From NCBI GenBank assembly GCA_001821015.1, contig MHRQ01000032.1, forward strand, positions 1 to 13,903: 13,903 nt of DNA, given 5' to 3'. This document shows positions 1 through 6,977 of this stretch, one piece after another. Below the pieces are notes generated by a model. The model did no database searches, was not told the DNA's origin, and saw only the letters and a list, made by a program, of their open reading frames with translations. The first letter of the stretch is position 1, and each line of letters begins with the position of its first letter. This stretch comes from Candidatus Taylorbacteria bacterium RIFCSPHIGHO2_02_FULL_46_13. GTDB taxonomy: Bacteria; Patescibacteriota; Minisyncoccia; Phycocordibacterales; DSPV01. Both the position numbers and the translations under genes were made by a program.

Positions 1-91
1 AAATTCAAATGGGTAAATTCAGTCATAGATTTATTCTACAAGTGTTCGGATTCAAAGGTAAATTTCCAACCTAAACAAAAAGGACCTTCGT

Positions 92-790
92 ATGAATAAT
101 CTGGATATACTAGAGAAAAAGCTTGGTCTCACCTTCAAAGACAGACGGTTGCTGGAACAAGCATGTACTCATCGGTCTCTCTGGAGAAAAGATTCTGTCG
201 TTGTTCACCAAGCACCTCTCGTCAATCTTGGGGAGGCCGTGCTCAATCTTCTCATCATAGACTACGTGGAAAGCCAGTACGATGAGAGCATAGCAAACAA
301 AATTCACAACGTTGCGAGAAAACTGCTAGGAGATGGATTATTGCACTATGCAGATGAAATTAACCTTTCTACCTTTCTACAGTTTCGGTCTGAATCGTTT
401 TCAGCTGGGGGGGGTGGAGAAAAGGAAGTCGATCGACTGATGCGAGATTCAATGCGTGCGATAATTGCTGCAATATACCGAGACCAAGGTCTGGAGAGCA
501 CGAAAAGGTTTCTCTTCCCCGTACTTGAACAGGTGCTTCGAAATATGCGGTGGTCAGAGAGCCCACCAGCACTTCAAGACCCAAAAACTGAACTAGTCAA
601 GAAAGCTCAGGCACGATTCAAGAAAGCCCCCACGTATAGCGTAATTGGTAAGACCGGACCTGAAAACAGTCCCGTCTACACCCTTGCAGTGTTTATTGGA
701 GAACAAGAGTTTGCAAGAGCAAGTGGTTCATCAAAAAAAGAGGCAGGCCAAAACGCAGCTACACTCGCGCTCCAAAAACTCGCGCCTTAA
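92..790 (+). CDS. RNase III-like protein with degenerate catalytic site
   Basis: The 232-residue protein has the RNase III layout: an N-terminal endonuclease-type domain (about 1-150) and a C-terminal double-stranded RNA-binding domain (about 163-230) with the usual start DPKTELV and the KKEAxQNAA RNA-contact helix near 215-224. The family signature NERLEFLGDAVL is replaced at 40-51 by QAPLVNLGEAVL: the two Glu become Ala41 and Val44 and the Asp becomes Glu48. In the second signature Asp119 is kept, but the catalytic Glu three residues later is Arg122. In known RNase III these acidic residues bind Mg2+ and cleave dsRNA. I infer a protein that still binds and perhaps dimerises on dsRNA but does not cut it, or cuts poorly. 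The ATG is preceded by a good Shine-Dalgarno (AAAAAGGA, 7 nt spacing). A run of eight G at 407-414 lies inside the frame, which stays open. A canonical RNase III may exist elsewhere in the genome. Confidence 0.9.
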   Translation: MNNLDILEKKLGLTFKDRRLLEQACTHRSLWRKDSVVVHQAPLVNLGEAVLNLLIIDYVESQYDESIANKIHNVARKLLGDGLLHYADEINLSTFLQFRSESFSAGGGGEKEVDRLMRDSMRAIIAAIYRDQGLESTKRFLFPVLEQVLRNMRWSESPPALQDPKTELVKKAQARFKKAPTYSVIGKTGPENSPVYTLAVFIGEQEFARASGSSKKEAGQNAATLALQKLAP

Positions 791-797
791 ACGAATA

Positions 798-830
798 AGA
801 GCACGGACAAATGAATGTCTGTGCTCTTTT
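798..830 (+). terminator. Rho-independent terminator after the RNase III-like gene
   Basis: A 12-bp stem (798-809 with 816-827, one G-U pair, loop AATGAA) is followed by TTT and a T-rich stretch, starting 8 nt after the stop. It lies between converging genes; on the minus strand the T tract is weaker (TTATT), so it may also stop the transcript arriving from the right. Confidence 0.8.
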
Positions 831-879
831 ACTTTCTACCACTTTTCCACAGTCACAAAGAGCGGCGAGCCGAGGAAAA

Positions 880-1071
880 TCAATGTCTAATCTTTGACTC
901 CACGAGCGCGACCCACTTTTCCAACATATCAATTGTCTTTTTGCCCTTACTCCAACAACGCGCACAAACATCAAAGTGTTTGTATCCGGAAGTCTTTTCG
1001 CGATGAAACTCAATGGACACAAAATCGTTCCTTACCGCCTTCCCACAAACATCGCAGTATCTCTTAAACAT
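880..1071 (-). CDS. Small two-CxxC putative zinc-binding protein
   Basis: A 63-residue protein with two CxxC knuckles, CDVC at 6-9 and CARC at 36-39, spaced as in a zinc ribbon or treble-clef fold, followed by a helical, charged C-terminus. I do not recognise a named family; the Cys pairs are what can be seen, and metal binding is inferred. The ATG has AAGGG 6-7 nt upstream. It lies 19 nt downstream of the DUF2283 gene on the same strand, so it is probably the last gene of the secD-secF cluster. A convergent terminator hairpin follows about 50 nt downstream. It could be a nucleic-acid-binding accessory protein. Confidence 0.6.
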   Translation of the reverse strand: MFKRYCDVCGKAVRNDFVSIEFHREKTSGYKHFDVCARCWSKGKKTIDMLEKWVALVESKIRH

Positions 1072-1090
1072 GAGGTACCCTTAGACACTA

Positions 1091-1330
1091 CTAAGCGGGG
1101 GTTGTGGCTGTGATTTCAACCGGAACACCCCTCATGAAATTCTTCTCAAGGTTCTTTACGCTTTTTTGAGAGAGTTGAAACGAAGCGTCCAGCAATTCAA
1201 CACCAACGGTATTTCCTTTGGTATCCACGTCAATCATGAGACGGTCATTTACCTTAACCGTTCCTTTAATTTTCCCGTCACGGAGGCGAATATACATCGC
1301 GTCCGCCGTTTTGTCGTAACTTATTTTCAT
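1091..1330 (-). CDS. DUF2283 family protein
   Basis: The 79-residue protein matches the DUF2283 pattern: MKISYDKTADAMYIRLRDG at the N-terminus, then a V-NDR-MIDVDTKGN segment and VGVELLDAS, i.e. a small beta-rich domain. DUF2283 genes are very often found next to DUF4258 genes, a toxin-antitoxin-like arrangement in which the biochemical role is unproven. Here the ATG begins 1 nt after the TAA of the DUF4258 gene (TAATATG), which implies translational coupling. No Shine-Dalgarno is visible. The tail after about residue 55 (LSQKSVKNLEKNFMRGVPVEI) is longer than the minimal domain. Confidence 0.85.
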   Translation of the reverse strand: MKISYDKTADAMYIRLRDGKIKGTVKVNDRLMIDVDTKGNTVGVELLDASFQLSQKSVKNLEKNFMRGVPVEITATTPA

Positions 1331-1331
1331 A

Positions 1332-1583
1332 TTAGGTATTGAGAATATAATAGGCTGTTATGATTCTATACTCATTCTTAGTATCCGAAGTTGCCCCCTG
1401 TATATAAACCACTTCTAGTATCTTACCACTAACTGCCTTTCTGGCAACTGACCGCCCACCGAATGATGCGTACGACTCGTCTGGATTCCTAATAACTTTC
1501 TTTAGATGATCAATATTAATATTCCTTTCAATAATTGCTTGTTGAAAATGAATTGAGAATTTCAGCTTCATTCGAAACTTCAT
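1332..1583 (-). CDS. DUF4258 family protein (putative toxin-like partner)
   Basis: The 83-residue protein fits DUF4258: an N-terminal helix with H16-F-Q-Q-A-I-I-E-R-N, the helix I-DHLKKVIRNPDE, then beta strands around GRSVARKAVSGKILEVVYI and a final EYRIITAYYI strand. DUF4258 resembles RelE/ParE-like folds and usually pairs with a DUF2283 or another small partner. No activity can be read from the sequence. Its ATG overlaps the secF TGA (ATGA), so it is translated from the secDF transcript. The role next to secretion genes is unclear; it may be a resident toxin-antitoxin pair rather than a secretion factor. Confidence 0.75.
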   Translation of the reverse strand: MKFRMKLKFSIHFQQAIIERNINIDHLKKVIRNPDESYASFGGRSVARKAVSGKILEVVYIQGATSDTKNEYRIITAYYILNT

Positions 1584-2482
1584 TTGTTCAACTTCTTATT
1601 CTGCCAACGCTCTACAGTAACGAGTAATGGGCTACCCAAGAATATAGAGGAGTAGGTTCCTGCAATGATACCGACAAGAAGGGCGAGGGTAAAGTTGTGG
1701 GTTACTTCGCCACCAACAAAGTAGAGAACTATCAAGGCTAACACGACGGTCAAAGACGTGTTGATGGAACGGGTGAATGTTTGACTTATGCTCTGCCCGA
1801 CCGTTTGGTCAAATGGCTGGTGACGATTAAATTTTAGGTTCTCACGTACGCGGTCAAACACCACAATCGTGTCGTGCACGGAGAAACCGAGGATAACGAG
1901 GAGCGCGGTGACAAACAAGGTATCAATTTCTATGGTGGGATTAAAGTGTCCAAGAATTGCAAAGAAACCGGTCGGAATGAAAAGGTCATGCGCAAGCGCG
2001 ATGACTGCAATAATTCCATATTTCCACGAGGAAACCGGTTCAGAAACCTTGCGAAATGCAAAGGCAATGAAGAGCACGATCATCACGAGCACCAAAACGA
2101 TGGAGATGAGCGACTTTTTTGCCGACTCACTTCCAAGTAATGGACCAATGGAATCAAAGCGTTGTTCCTCAAACTTTTCCCCTTTTGAGGCAAGCGCAAC
2201 AAGTACTTGCTGGCGCTCCGGTTCACTCAATGAGCGCATTCGTATTACATAACCGTTTTCTCCAATAGGACGAACTGACGCATCAGGCCCCACCACTTTT
2301 GAAATCTCATCTCTGACAAAAGACATCTCAGGCCGCGTAGCTTGGTACTTAATCTCCAAAATAGAACCACCTTTGAAATCAATGCCAAAATTGAGCCCGT
2401 AAACCAAAACAGCGAGAATGGAGAGAGCCACCAGCGAGCCGGAGAGAATATAAAAGAATTTTCTGTAGGTTACAACAAACAT
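1580..2482 (-). CDS. secF: Protein translocase subunit SecF
   Basis: The 300-residue protein is an inner-membrane RND-type subunit that works with SecD to drive late steps of Sec-dependent export using the proton motive force. Visible features are a first membrane segment (about 9-30), the conserved GIDFKGG motif at 33-39 opening the periplasmic domain, five further membrane segments from about 124 to 290, and the SecF signature GFSVHDTIVVFDRVREN at 199-215, whose Asp lies in the proton path. The length is normal for SecF. It starts 4 nt after secD (TAATCAAATG), and its stop overlaps the next start, so it sits mid-operon. Confidence 0.97.
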   Translation of the reverse strand: MFVVTYRKFFYILSGSLVALSILAVLVYGLNFGIDFKGGSILEIKYQATRPEMSFVRDEISKVVGPDASVRPIGENGYVIRMRSLSEPERQQVLVALASKGEKFEEQRFDSIGPLLGSESAKKSLISIVLVLVMIVLFIAFAFRKVSEPVSSWKYGIIAVIALAHDLFIPTGFFAILGHFNPTIEIDTLFVTALLVILGFSVHDTIVVFDRVRENLKFNRHQPFDQTVGQSISQTFTRSINTSLTVVLALIVLYFVGGEVTHNFTLALLVGIIAGTYSSIFLGSPLLVTVERWQNKKLNK

Positions 2483-2486
2483 TTGA

Positions 2487-3833
2487 TTATGAATTAGTCA
2501 TTCCACTACCGAATAAGAATCTGGCCGCTCCTTCGTGGCGCTTGTGGCTGACGGCAAACAGAAAGGTCCTTGTAACGGTAATTGCGGTGAACATGGAGAC
2601 AAGCACACCCATGCCAAAGATGAGTGCGAACCCTTTTACAATGGAGGTATTGGAAAACCAGAAAAGAATCACGGCTGTAATAATGCTGGAGAAATTTGAA
2701 TCACGAATAGAAGACCACGCGCGTGAGAAGCCTTCGCGCATGACACCGTCTACATTGCCCCCCTTTCTAAATTCCTCCTTCATGCGCTCAAAAATAAGGA
2801 TATTCGCATCCACAGCCATACCGATGGAAAGAATGAAGCCAGCAATGCCTGCGGCGGTGAGTGTGACGGGAATCAATTTAAACAGTACGAGCATGATGGC
2901 CGTATAAACACCGAGGGCTACGACAGCCAAAAGGCCAGGCAAGCGGTACCAGAGAATAAGAAACAGCGCGATGATGATGAATGACCAGATACCAGCCTGC
3001 ACTCCCCCGTGTAGTGCGCCTTCTCCGAGCGATGCGCCCACTTTCTGCGTTGAAATAAGTTCTATAGGTACGGGCAATGCCCCGTAGTTTAAATCACGAA
3101 CTAATAGCTTTGCCTCGTCAGGCGTAAAACTGCCGCTGATATTCGCCTGTCCATCTTTAATCTCTTCACGAATAACAGGCAGAGAAATAGGTGACCCATC
3201 CAGAAAAATGCCGAGCACCGTTCCTACATTTTCTCTGGTTACTTTTGCGAACAGATCTTTCCCTTCGCTGTTGAATTGTAAAAGAACTTCGGGCGCTCCG
3301 GTGGTTTGATTGAATTGCACTTGCGCACGCTGTACCAGCCGCCCTGTAATTCCCGTATCTTCAAAGAAAACCGCTGTGGTGGTGGCGCCTTTCGCGGGAG
3401 CCTGCTCTCTCGCAAGACGAAATTCCAAAAGTGGCGTCTTACCGATAAGCTCAATCGCTTTGGCAATATCAGTCACCCCTGGTAGCTCTACAATTAATTT
3501 CTGATCAATCGTACTGCCTACTCCGCCTGACTCTACCTGTACCAGCGGCTCTGAAACACCGAAGGTATTAACCCGATTCTCAATCACATCCCGCAAAGCT
3601 GACATAGATGACCCGACGTCAGCAGGGACTACTTTGGTGATATCCGCTTTATAGACAAGGTGGCTTCCGCCGTTTAAATCAAGGCCTAATTTGAAGGCGA
3701 ATCGTGAAGCCACTGGTGGAGTGCTCGTCGCAGTAACACTGCTTGTGGCTGGCACCTCGGTTGAATAAACAAAATAACCGACCGCGAACGCGGCAAGCAA
3801 GAGGACGATGGCGAACAACCTCTGTCTGAACAT
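2487..3833 (-). CDS. secD: Protein translocase subunit SecD
   Basis: The 448-residue SecD has an N-terminal membrane segment (about 7-24), a Ser/Thr/Ala/Pro linker (25-44), the conserved LGLDLNGGSHLVY motif at 49-61, a periplasmic region up to about 280, and five C-terminal membrane segments including GMAVDANILIFERMKEE from 338. It is shorter than the E. coli protein (615), with a reduced periplasmic part, as in many compact genomes. It pairs with SecF in the SecDF complex that pulls translocating proteins out of SecYEG. It is first in the minus-strand operon; no Shine-Dalgarno precedes the ATG, and a -10-like TAGTAT ends 7 nt before it. Confidence 0.97.
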   Translation of the reverse strand: MFRQRLFAIVLLLAAFAVGYFVYSTEVPATSSVTATSTPPVASRFAFKLGLDLNGGSHLVYKADITKVVPADVGSSMSALRDVIENRVNTFGVSEPLVQVESGGVGSTIDQKLIVELPGVTDIAKAIELIGKTPLLEFRLAREQAPAKGATTTAVFFEDTGITGRLVQRAQVQFNQTTGAPEVLLQFNSEGKDLFAKVTRENVGTVLGIFLDGSPISLPVIREEIKDGQANISGSFTPDEAKLLVRDLNYGALPVPIELISTQKVGASLGEGALHGGVQAGIWSFIIIALFLILWYRLPGLLAVVALGVYTAIMLVLFKLIPVTLTAAGIAGFILSIGMAVDANILIFERMKEEFRKGGNVDGVMREGFSRAWSSIRDSNFSSIITAVILFWFSNTSIVKGFALIFGMGVLVSMFTAITVTRTFLFAVSHKRHEGAARFLFGSGMTNS

Positions 3834-3869
3834 AAAAGCTATACTAGCGGATTTATGAAAAAAGATAAA
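3834..3869 (-). promoter_or_regulatory. Putative leaderless promoter of secD
   Basis: Read on the minus strand: TTTATC (3869-3864), 17 nt, TAGTAT (3846-3841), then 7 nt to the secD ATG. The -35 match is weak (3 of 6). The -10 placement would put the transcription start within a base or two of the start codon. The same TAGTATAG-CTTT-ATG arrangement precedes the sugar transferase at 6915. Confidence 0.45.
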
Positions 3870-3873
3870 TGAC

Positions 3874-3902
3874 TTGACAGCTATAATGTACTATGATATT
3901 AT
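3874..3902 (+). promoter_or_regulatory. Near-consensus sigma-70-type promoter for the 3939 gene
   Basis: TTGACA at 3874-3879, a 17-nt spacer and TATTAT at 3897-3902 point rightward, predicting a start near 3909 and a leader of about 30 nt with no obvious Shine-Dalgarno before the ATG at 3939. It is divergent from the secD promoter. Confidence 0.75.
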
Positions 3903-3938
3903 TCCCCTTAGAACATAAACCTTAACCCTGTTATACAC

Positions 3939-4295
3939 ATGAAAAAAGCAAGAGAATACGTGTTGGAGTTCGAGCGGGCGGGGAGAACCGCAAAAGCTGC
4001 TGAAATGGTCCTTTGTGATATGCTCGGCGAAGTTGCTGAGCTCGCGAAACTTCGTAAAGCTGAAAGAAGCTCATCAATGTTTGCGATTCTCAACGAGATC
4101 GACGATAAGTGGGAGTCTTTTGTCACACAGGCGAAAATACCTCAATGCCGCTACGCCTTTGGATCATTACAACTGCAACAATTCGAACAAGTCTATTGGC
4201 TCTGGGTTAACGCATTCCCCAACAAACGCGTCCCCGCGCCGTACGAACTGGGGCACGCACAGACTGACCCTGGACTTCATAAGATTGCGTCATAA
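3939..4295 (+). CDS. Hypothetical 118-residue protein
   Basis: I do not recognise the family. The protein is soluble, with no signal peptide or membrane segment. Residues 1-65 look mostly helical (MKKAREYVLEFERAGRTAK, then LGEVAELAKLRKAERS), and the C-terminal half is rich in aromatic residues (QFEQVYWLWVNAF). It has its own near-consensus promoter and a strong terminator right after the stop, so it is a monocistronic unit, which supports it being real. No Shine-Dalgarno is visible before the ATG. Function cannot be assigned. Confidence 0.75.
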   Translation: MKKAREYVLEFERAGRTAKAAEMVLCDMLGEVAELAKLRKAERSSSMFAILNEIDDKWESFVTQAKIPQCRYAFGSLQLQQFEQVYWLWVNAFPNKRVPAPYELGHAQTDPGLHKIAS

Positions 4296-4304
4296 CATCT
4301 ACAC

Positions 4305-4341
4305 AAAACCGCAGGGTTCGTCCCAGCGGTTTTCTTTTTTT
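4305..4341 (+). terminator. Rho-independent terminator of the 3939 gene
   Basis: The stem AAAACCGC / GCGGTTTT encloses AGGGTTCGTCCCA (with an inner GGG/CCC pairing) and is followed by a run of T to 4341, beginning 10 nt after the stop. Confidence 0.88.
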
Positions 4342-4355
4342 ATTTTTGGAAATGC

Positions 4356-4401
4356 ATCATCCATCTTTAATTATGCTATAGCATAATTAAAGATGGATGA
4401 T
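4356..4401. repeat. 46-bp perfect palindrome
   Basis: Bases 4356-4401 read identically on both strands: 23-bp arms with no spacer, centred on GCTA|TAGC. It lies 15 nt past the terminator of the 3939 gene and 230 nt from the convergent epimerase gene. It could extrude as a cruciform, bind a dimeric protein, or be the trace of an element end. It is not followed by a T tract, so it is not a standard terminator. Confidence 0.9.
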
Positions 4402-4450
4402 AAATTTCCTGATTTGGATAGTCATTCTGATTCTTTTCTTTATTGCCAAG

Positions 4451-4599
4451 CTCGCCCTCACACCAATTTTACCGAATAACAGACAATCATTGTGCGAATA
4501 GGTGTGGCGTATCAGAACGGATAAACCGATACATGGGTATCAGTGAAATTGGTGTCAGGGCGAGTGAGCGGAGAGAAAAAGTATCCTCTTTTTCTCTCC
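4451..4599. repeat. Inverted-repeat region, possible structured RNA or small element
   Basis: This gene-free stretch has arms of about 20 bp, 4451-4472 (CTCGCCCTCACACCAATTTT) and 4543-4564 (AAATTGGTGTCAGGGCGAG within it), which pair almost perfectly around a 70-nt interior holding small hairpins (CGGATAAACCG; GATACATGGGTATC). A second 12-bp hairpin follows at 4570-4581/4588-4599 (GGAGAGAAAAAG / CTTTTTCTCTCC). I see no convincing reading frame between 4296 and 4632. It may be a non-coding RNA, a non-autonomous element, or a bidirectional transcription barrier. Confidence 0.55.
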
Positions 4600-4615
4600 C
4601 GAGGAGGACGGCAAC

Positions 4616-4634
4616 AAAGGGTGCAGGACCCTTT
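4616..4634 (-). terminator. Weak hairpin at the end of the epimerase gene
   Basis: AAAGGG / CCCTTT arms (4616-4621 and 4629-4634) overlap the epimerase stop codon. On the minus strand it is followed only by a weak TTTGTTG, so termination here is uncertain; the larger hairpins at 4451-4599 may help. Confidence 0.3.
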
Positions 4635-5532
4635 ACAACTTATAGATTTTTTTCAGCTCTGCAATTCCGTCTTCAAAAGAAACTTCGGGTTTCCATCCTA
4701 AAAGTTTGTATGCGAGACTGTTATCGGCAAGCGTGTCATGCGGCTCAAGTCTCGGGGGGATGTGCTCAATGGGACCACCGATAAGTTCAGCTACTTTGTT
4801 GACCGAGAAATTTCGTCCTGCGCCGATATTCATGACTTCTCCCGTCCCTACCTTAGGACTCTCTGCGGCAAGCATGTTCGCCCGCACCACATCTCTGACG
4901 TGCGTGAAATCGCGGGTTTGTGTGCCATCTCCGGTAATCGTCATTGGCTTGCCTTCTTTGCGCTGTTTTAAAAACTTAGCGATAACAAGCGCGTAGGCGC
5001 CTTCAGTATTCAAACGTGGCCCATACACATTGAAATAACGCAATGAAACCGTCTGTAGTTTATGCACCTCGCCCCACACACGACAATATAATTCACCGAT
5101 ATACTTCTGCAATCCGTAGGGACTTTTGGGATTCGCAAACATATCCTCTGTAAGCGGCAGCGTCGGCTGGTCTCCATACGCGGAGCTTGACGCAGAATAA
5201 ATAACACGCTTGACACCACCTTTTACCGCAGCCGTAAGGATACTCACCGTACCGCTTACATTTACCTCATTTGTTTCTATCGGAAAATCAATGGAATACT
5301 GAACGCGAGGCAATGCCGCCATATGAAAAACACATGTCGCGCCGTCAATGATGGGTATTATCGCATCAAGATTTCTGATATCTTGCTCGTGATATTTGGC
5401 CTTTTTGTTTTCATACTCCTTCGGGACGATTCTCGCGTCTATACTGTGAACTTCATACCCAGCAACAACAAGCGCGTCAACTAAATGGCTCCCAATAAAT
5501 CCCGCTCCTCCGGTTACAACGGCTTTTTTCAT
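4633..5532 (-). CDS. NAD-dependent nucleotide-sugar epimerase/dehydratase (extended SDR)
   Basis: The 299-residue protein is an extended short-chain dehydrogenase/reductase. It has the NAD-binding TGGAGFIGSH at 7-16, Asp32 at the end of the second strand, the HMAALPRVQYS loop at 70-80, the active-site Ser in SASSSAYG (113-120), Tyr139 and Lys143 of YxxxK, the RYFNVYGPR segment at 165-173 and the RDFTHVRD substrate loop. This is closest to UDP-glucose or UDP-GlcNAc 4-epimerases of the GalE/WbpP type; exact substrate is not readable. It lies 33 nt downstream of the sugar-phosphate transferase on the same strand, which fits supply of a nucleotide sugar for surface glycan synthesis. The length is slightly short for GalE but normal for archaeal- and CPR-type members. 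Confidence 0.9.
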   Translation of the reverse strand: MKKAVVTGGAGFIGSHLVDALVVAGYEVHSIDARIVPKEYENKKAKYHEQDIRNLDAIIPIIDGATCVFHMAALPRVQYSIDFPIETNEVNVSGTVSILTAAVKGGVKRVIYSASSSAYGDQPTLPLTEDMFANPKSPYGLQKYIGELYCRVWGEVHKLQTVSLRYFNVYGPRLNTEGAYALVIAKFLKQRKEGKPMTITGDGTQTRDFTHVRDVVRANMLAAESPKVGTGEVMNIGAGRNFSVNKVAELIGGPIEHIPPRLEPHDTLADNSLAYKLLGWKPEVSFEDGIAELKKIYKL

Positions 5533-5565
5533 ATACTATCTAGTGCAACTATTATTTTAGTATTT

Positions 5566-6915
5566 TTATACACCCGAGCGCGAGAGAAGTTCTTTGATGG
5601 TCTTGAGTGCGATAACTAAATCAAGCATGAGCGACCGATTCTTGATGTAATAGAGATCATGTGAGAGTTTAACACGGGTTTCATGTATTGATGGCGCGTG
5701 GTGTGGATGACGATCGTGATAGAGCTGTGCCCAACCGGAAAGTCCTGGCTTGATAAGGTGTCTGATATTGAAATACGGTATCTCCCTTTCATAAAGTTTA
5801 ACCAACGGAGGAAGTTCCGGGCGCGGGCCGATAAGGGAAAGATCACCGTGCAAAACATTCCAAAGCTGTGGCAACTCGTCTATACGGGTCTTGCGTAGAA
5901 AATTACCTACACGCGTGACTTTATTTTCTGAATCCTGAGCATACACACCTCCATCATCAGTCGTCATGGTCCTGAATTTCATAATGCGAAAAGGTTTATT
6001 GTTACGACCAATTCGTTCCTGAAATATAAGCAGAGGGCCCCGATCATCCAATTTAATAGCCAACCAAACGAGCGGATAAAATGGAAGTGAAAACACAAAA
6101 AGAATCCCTGCTATCACTAGGTCCATTGCACGCTTGAGAAAATCGTACGTGAACTTTGGCGCAAGCGAGATATTCTCCAAAAACCAGTTATAGTGAAGCA
6201 ACGAGAGCGGGACACGATCAAAGATATCCTCGTAAATCTTATACATGTCAATGAAACGGATTTTGGAGAAGATGAGGTTATAGAGGTGTGGGAGTACCGG
6301 GGCCATCTTCTCACTACGCAAGTCAACCGCCACGATAGCAACCTCCTGCGCGTAAATGGTTTTCATCACTTCTTCCTGAAAATCCAGTTTATCAATACTA
6401 CCCAGGTCAATTGATGAAACAAAGCGTATGGAATAACGAGAATTGTTGTTGACTTCGTCATACAGTTCACGCATCTCTTCCCCTCTACCAATAAGCAACG
6501 CGTTTTGTTTGCGCCGACTCGCCAAAAGCGGAAAACCATAAATACGCCAGAGTAAAATAAGCGCAAAAGACACCGCGAGGTAAATGAACAGGTTGGTCTT
6601 CGGAGTAATGACAAAGTACGGAATGAAATAGAAGAATGATACCGCGACGACAGTGTTCACCACCAAGGTATTAAACAGAAGCGTTGGGAGACGGCTCTTC
6701 AGAATTACCGTGTGCTTCTGATAGAGTCCCGCAATGAAGAAAACAAGGAGCCACACCAAAAAAAGGATAGAGAACGGGGCTAAGTGAAGGAAGAATACAT
6801 TCGTATCGGGGAATTTACCATAGCGCAAAAGTAGCATAAGCCACAAGGCCGCAAAGAAAGCGGCCACATCACCGGCAAACAAAAGCCACTTCTCAAAACG
6901 ATTGGGGGCTATCAT
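5566..6915 (-). CDS. Polyprenyl glycosylphosphotransferase (initiating sugar-phosphate transferase)
   Basis: The 449-residue membrane protein has four N-terminal membrane segments (about 10-31, 46-64, 82-101, 108-125), a cytosolic Rossmann-like middle (LLIGRGEE, 140-147), a re-entrant hydrophobic helix (about 263-287) and the bacterial sugar-transferase domain: DRGPLLIFQERIG (291-303), FRIMKFRTM (309-317), TRIDELPQLWNVLHGDLSLIGPRPE with catalytic Asp346-Glu347, and KPGLSGWAQL. Enzymes of this WbaP/WcaJ type move a sugar-1-phosphate from a nucleotide sugar to undecaprenyl phosphate, starting exopolysaccharide or glycoprotein glycan synthesis at the inner membrane face. It leads a two-gene unit with the epimerase. 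A -10-like TAGTAT ends 8 nt before the ATG, and no Shine-Dalgarno is seen. Confidence 0.95.
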   Translation of the reverse strand: MIAPNRFEKWLLFAGDVAAFFAALWLMLLLRYGKFPDTNVFFLHLAPFSILFLVWLLVFFIAGLYQKHTVILKSRLPTLLFNTLVVNTVVAVSFFYFIPYFVITPKTNLFIYLAVSFALILLWRIYGFPLLASRRKQNALLIGRGEEMRELYDEVNNNSRYSIRFVSSIDLGSIDKLDFQEEVMKTIYAQEVAIVAVDLRSEKMAPVLPHLYNLIFSKIRFIDMYKIYEDIFDRVPLSLLHYNWFLENISLAPKFTYDFLKRAMDLVIAGILFVFSLPFYPLVWLAIKLDDRGPLLIFQERIGRNNKPFRIMKFRTMTTDDGGVYAQDSENKVTRVGNFLRKTRIDELPQLWNVLHGDLSLIGPRPELPPLVKLYEREIPYFNIRHLIKPGLSGWAQLYHDRHPHHAPSIHETRVKLSHDLYYIKNRSLMLDLVIALKTIKELLSRSGV

Positions 6916-6916
6916 G

Positions 6917-6951
6917 AAAGCCTATACTACAACAAAAATGACGAATGGCAA
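6917..6951 (-). promoter_or_regulatory. Putative leaderless promoter of the sugar transferase
   Basis: Read on the minus strand: TTGCCA (6951-6946), 16 nt, TAGTAT (6929-6924), then 8 nt to the ATG at 6915. This predicts transcription starting about 2 nt before the start codon. Confidence 0.5.
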
Positions 6952-6977
6952 GCGTTATGGTAAGTTATAAAGGTTAT

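Noticed and set aside
1..91. A gene or RNA at the left edge
   Set aside because: Only AT-rich leader sequence and the Shine-Dalgarno of the first gene are visible; no frame or structured RNA can be supported.
407..414. Frameshift at the G8 run in the RNase III-like gene
   Set aside because: The frame stays open and the residues on both sides align to RNase III in one frame. The run encodes part of a Gly stretch in a variable loop, so no shift is required.
1869..2252. A 127-codon plus-strand frame opposite secF
   Set aside because: It is the antisense of conserved SecF codons and lacks its own signals.
4443..4784. Plus-strand open frame of 113 codons in the inverted-repeat region and epimerase 3' end
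   Set aside because: It runs across the strong hairpins and overlaps the epimerase antisense; composition is not protein-like and there is no Shine-Dalgarno.
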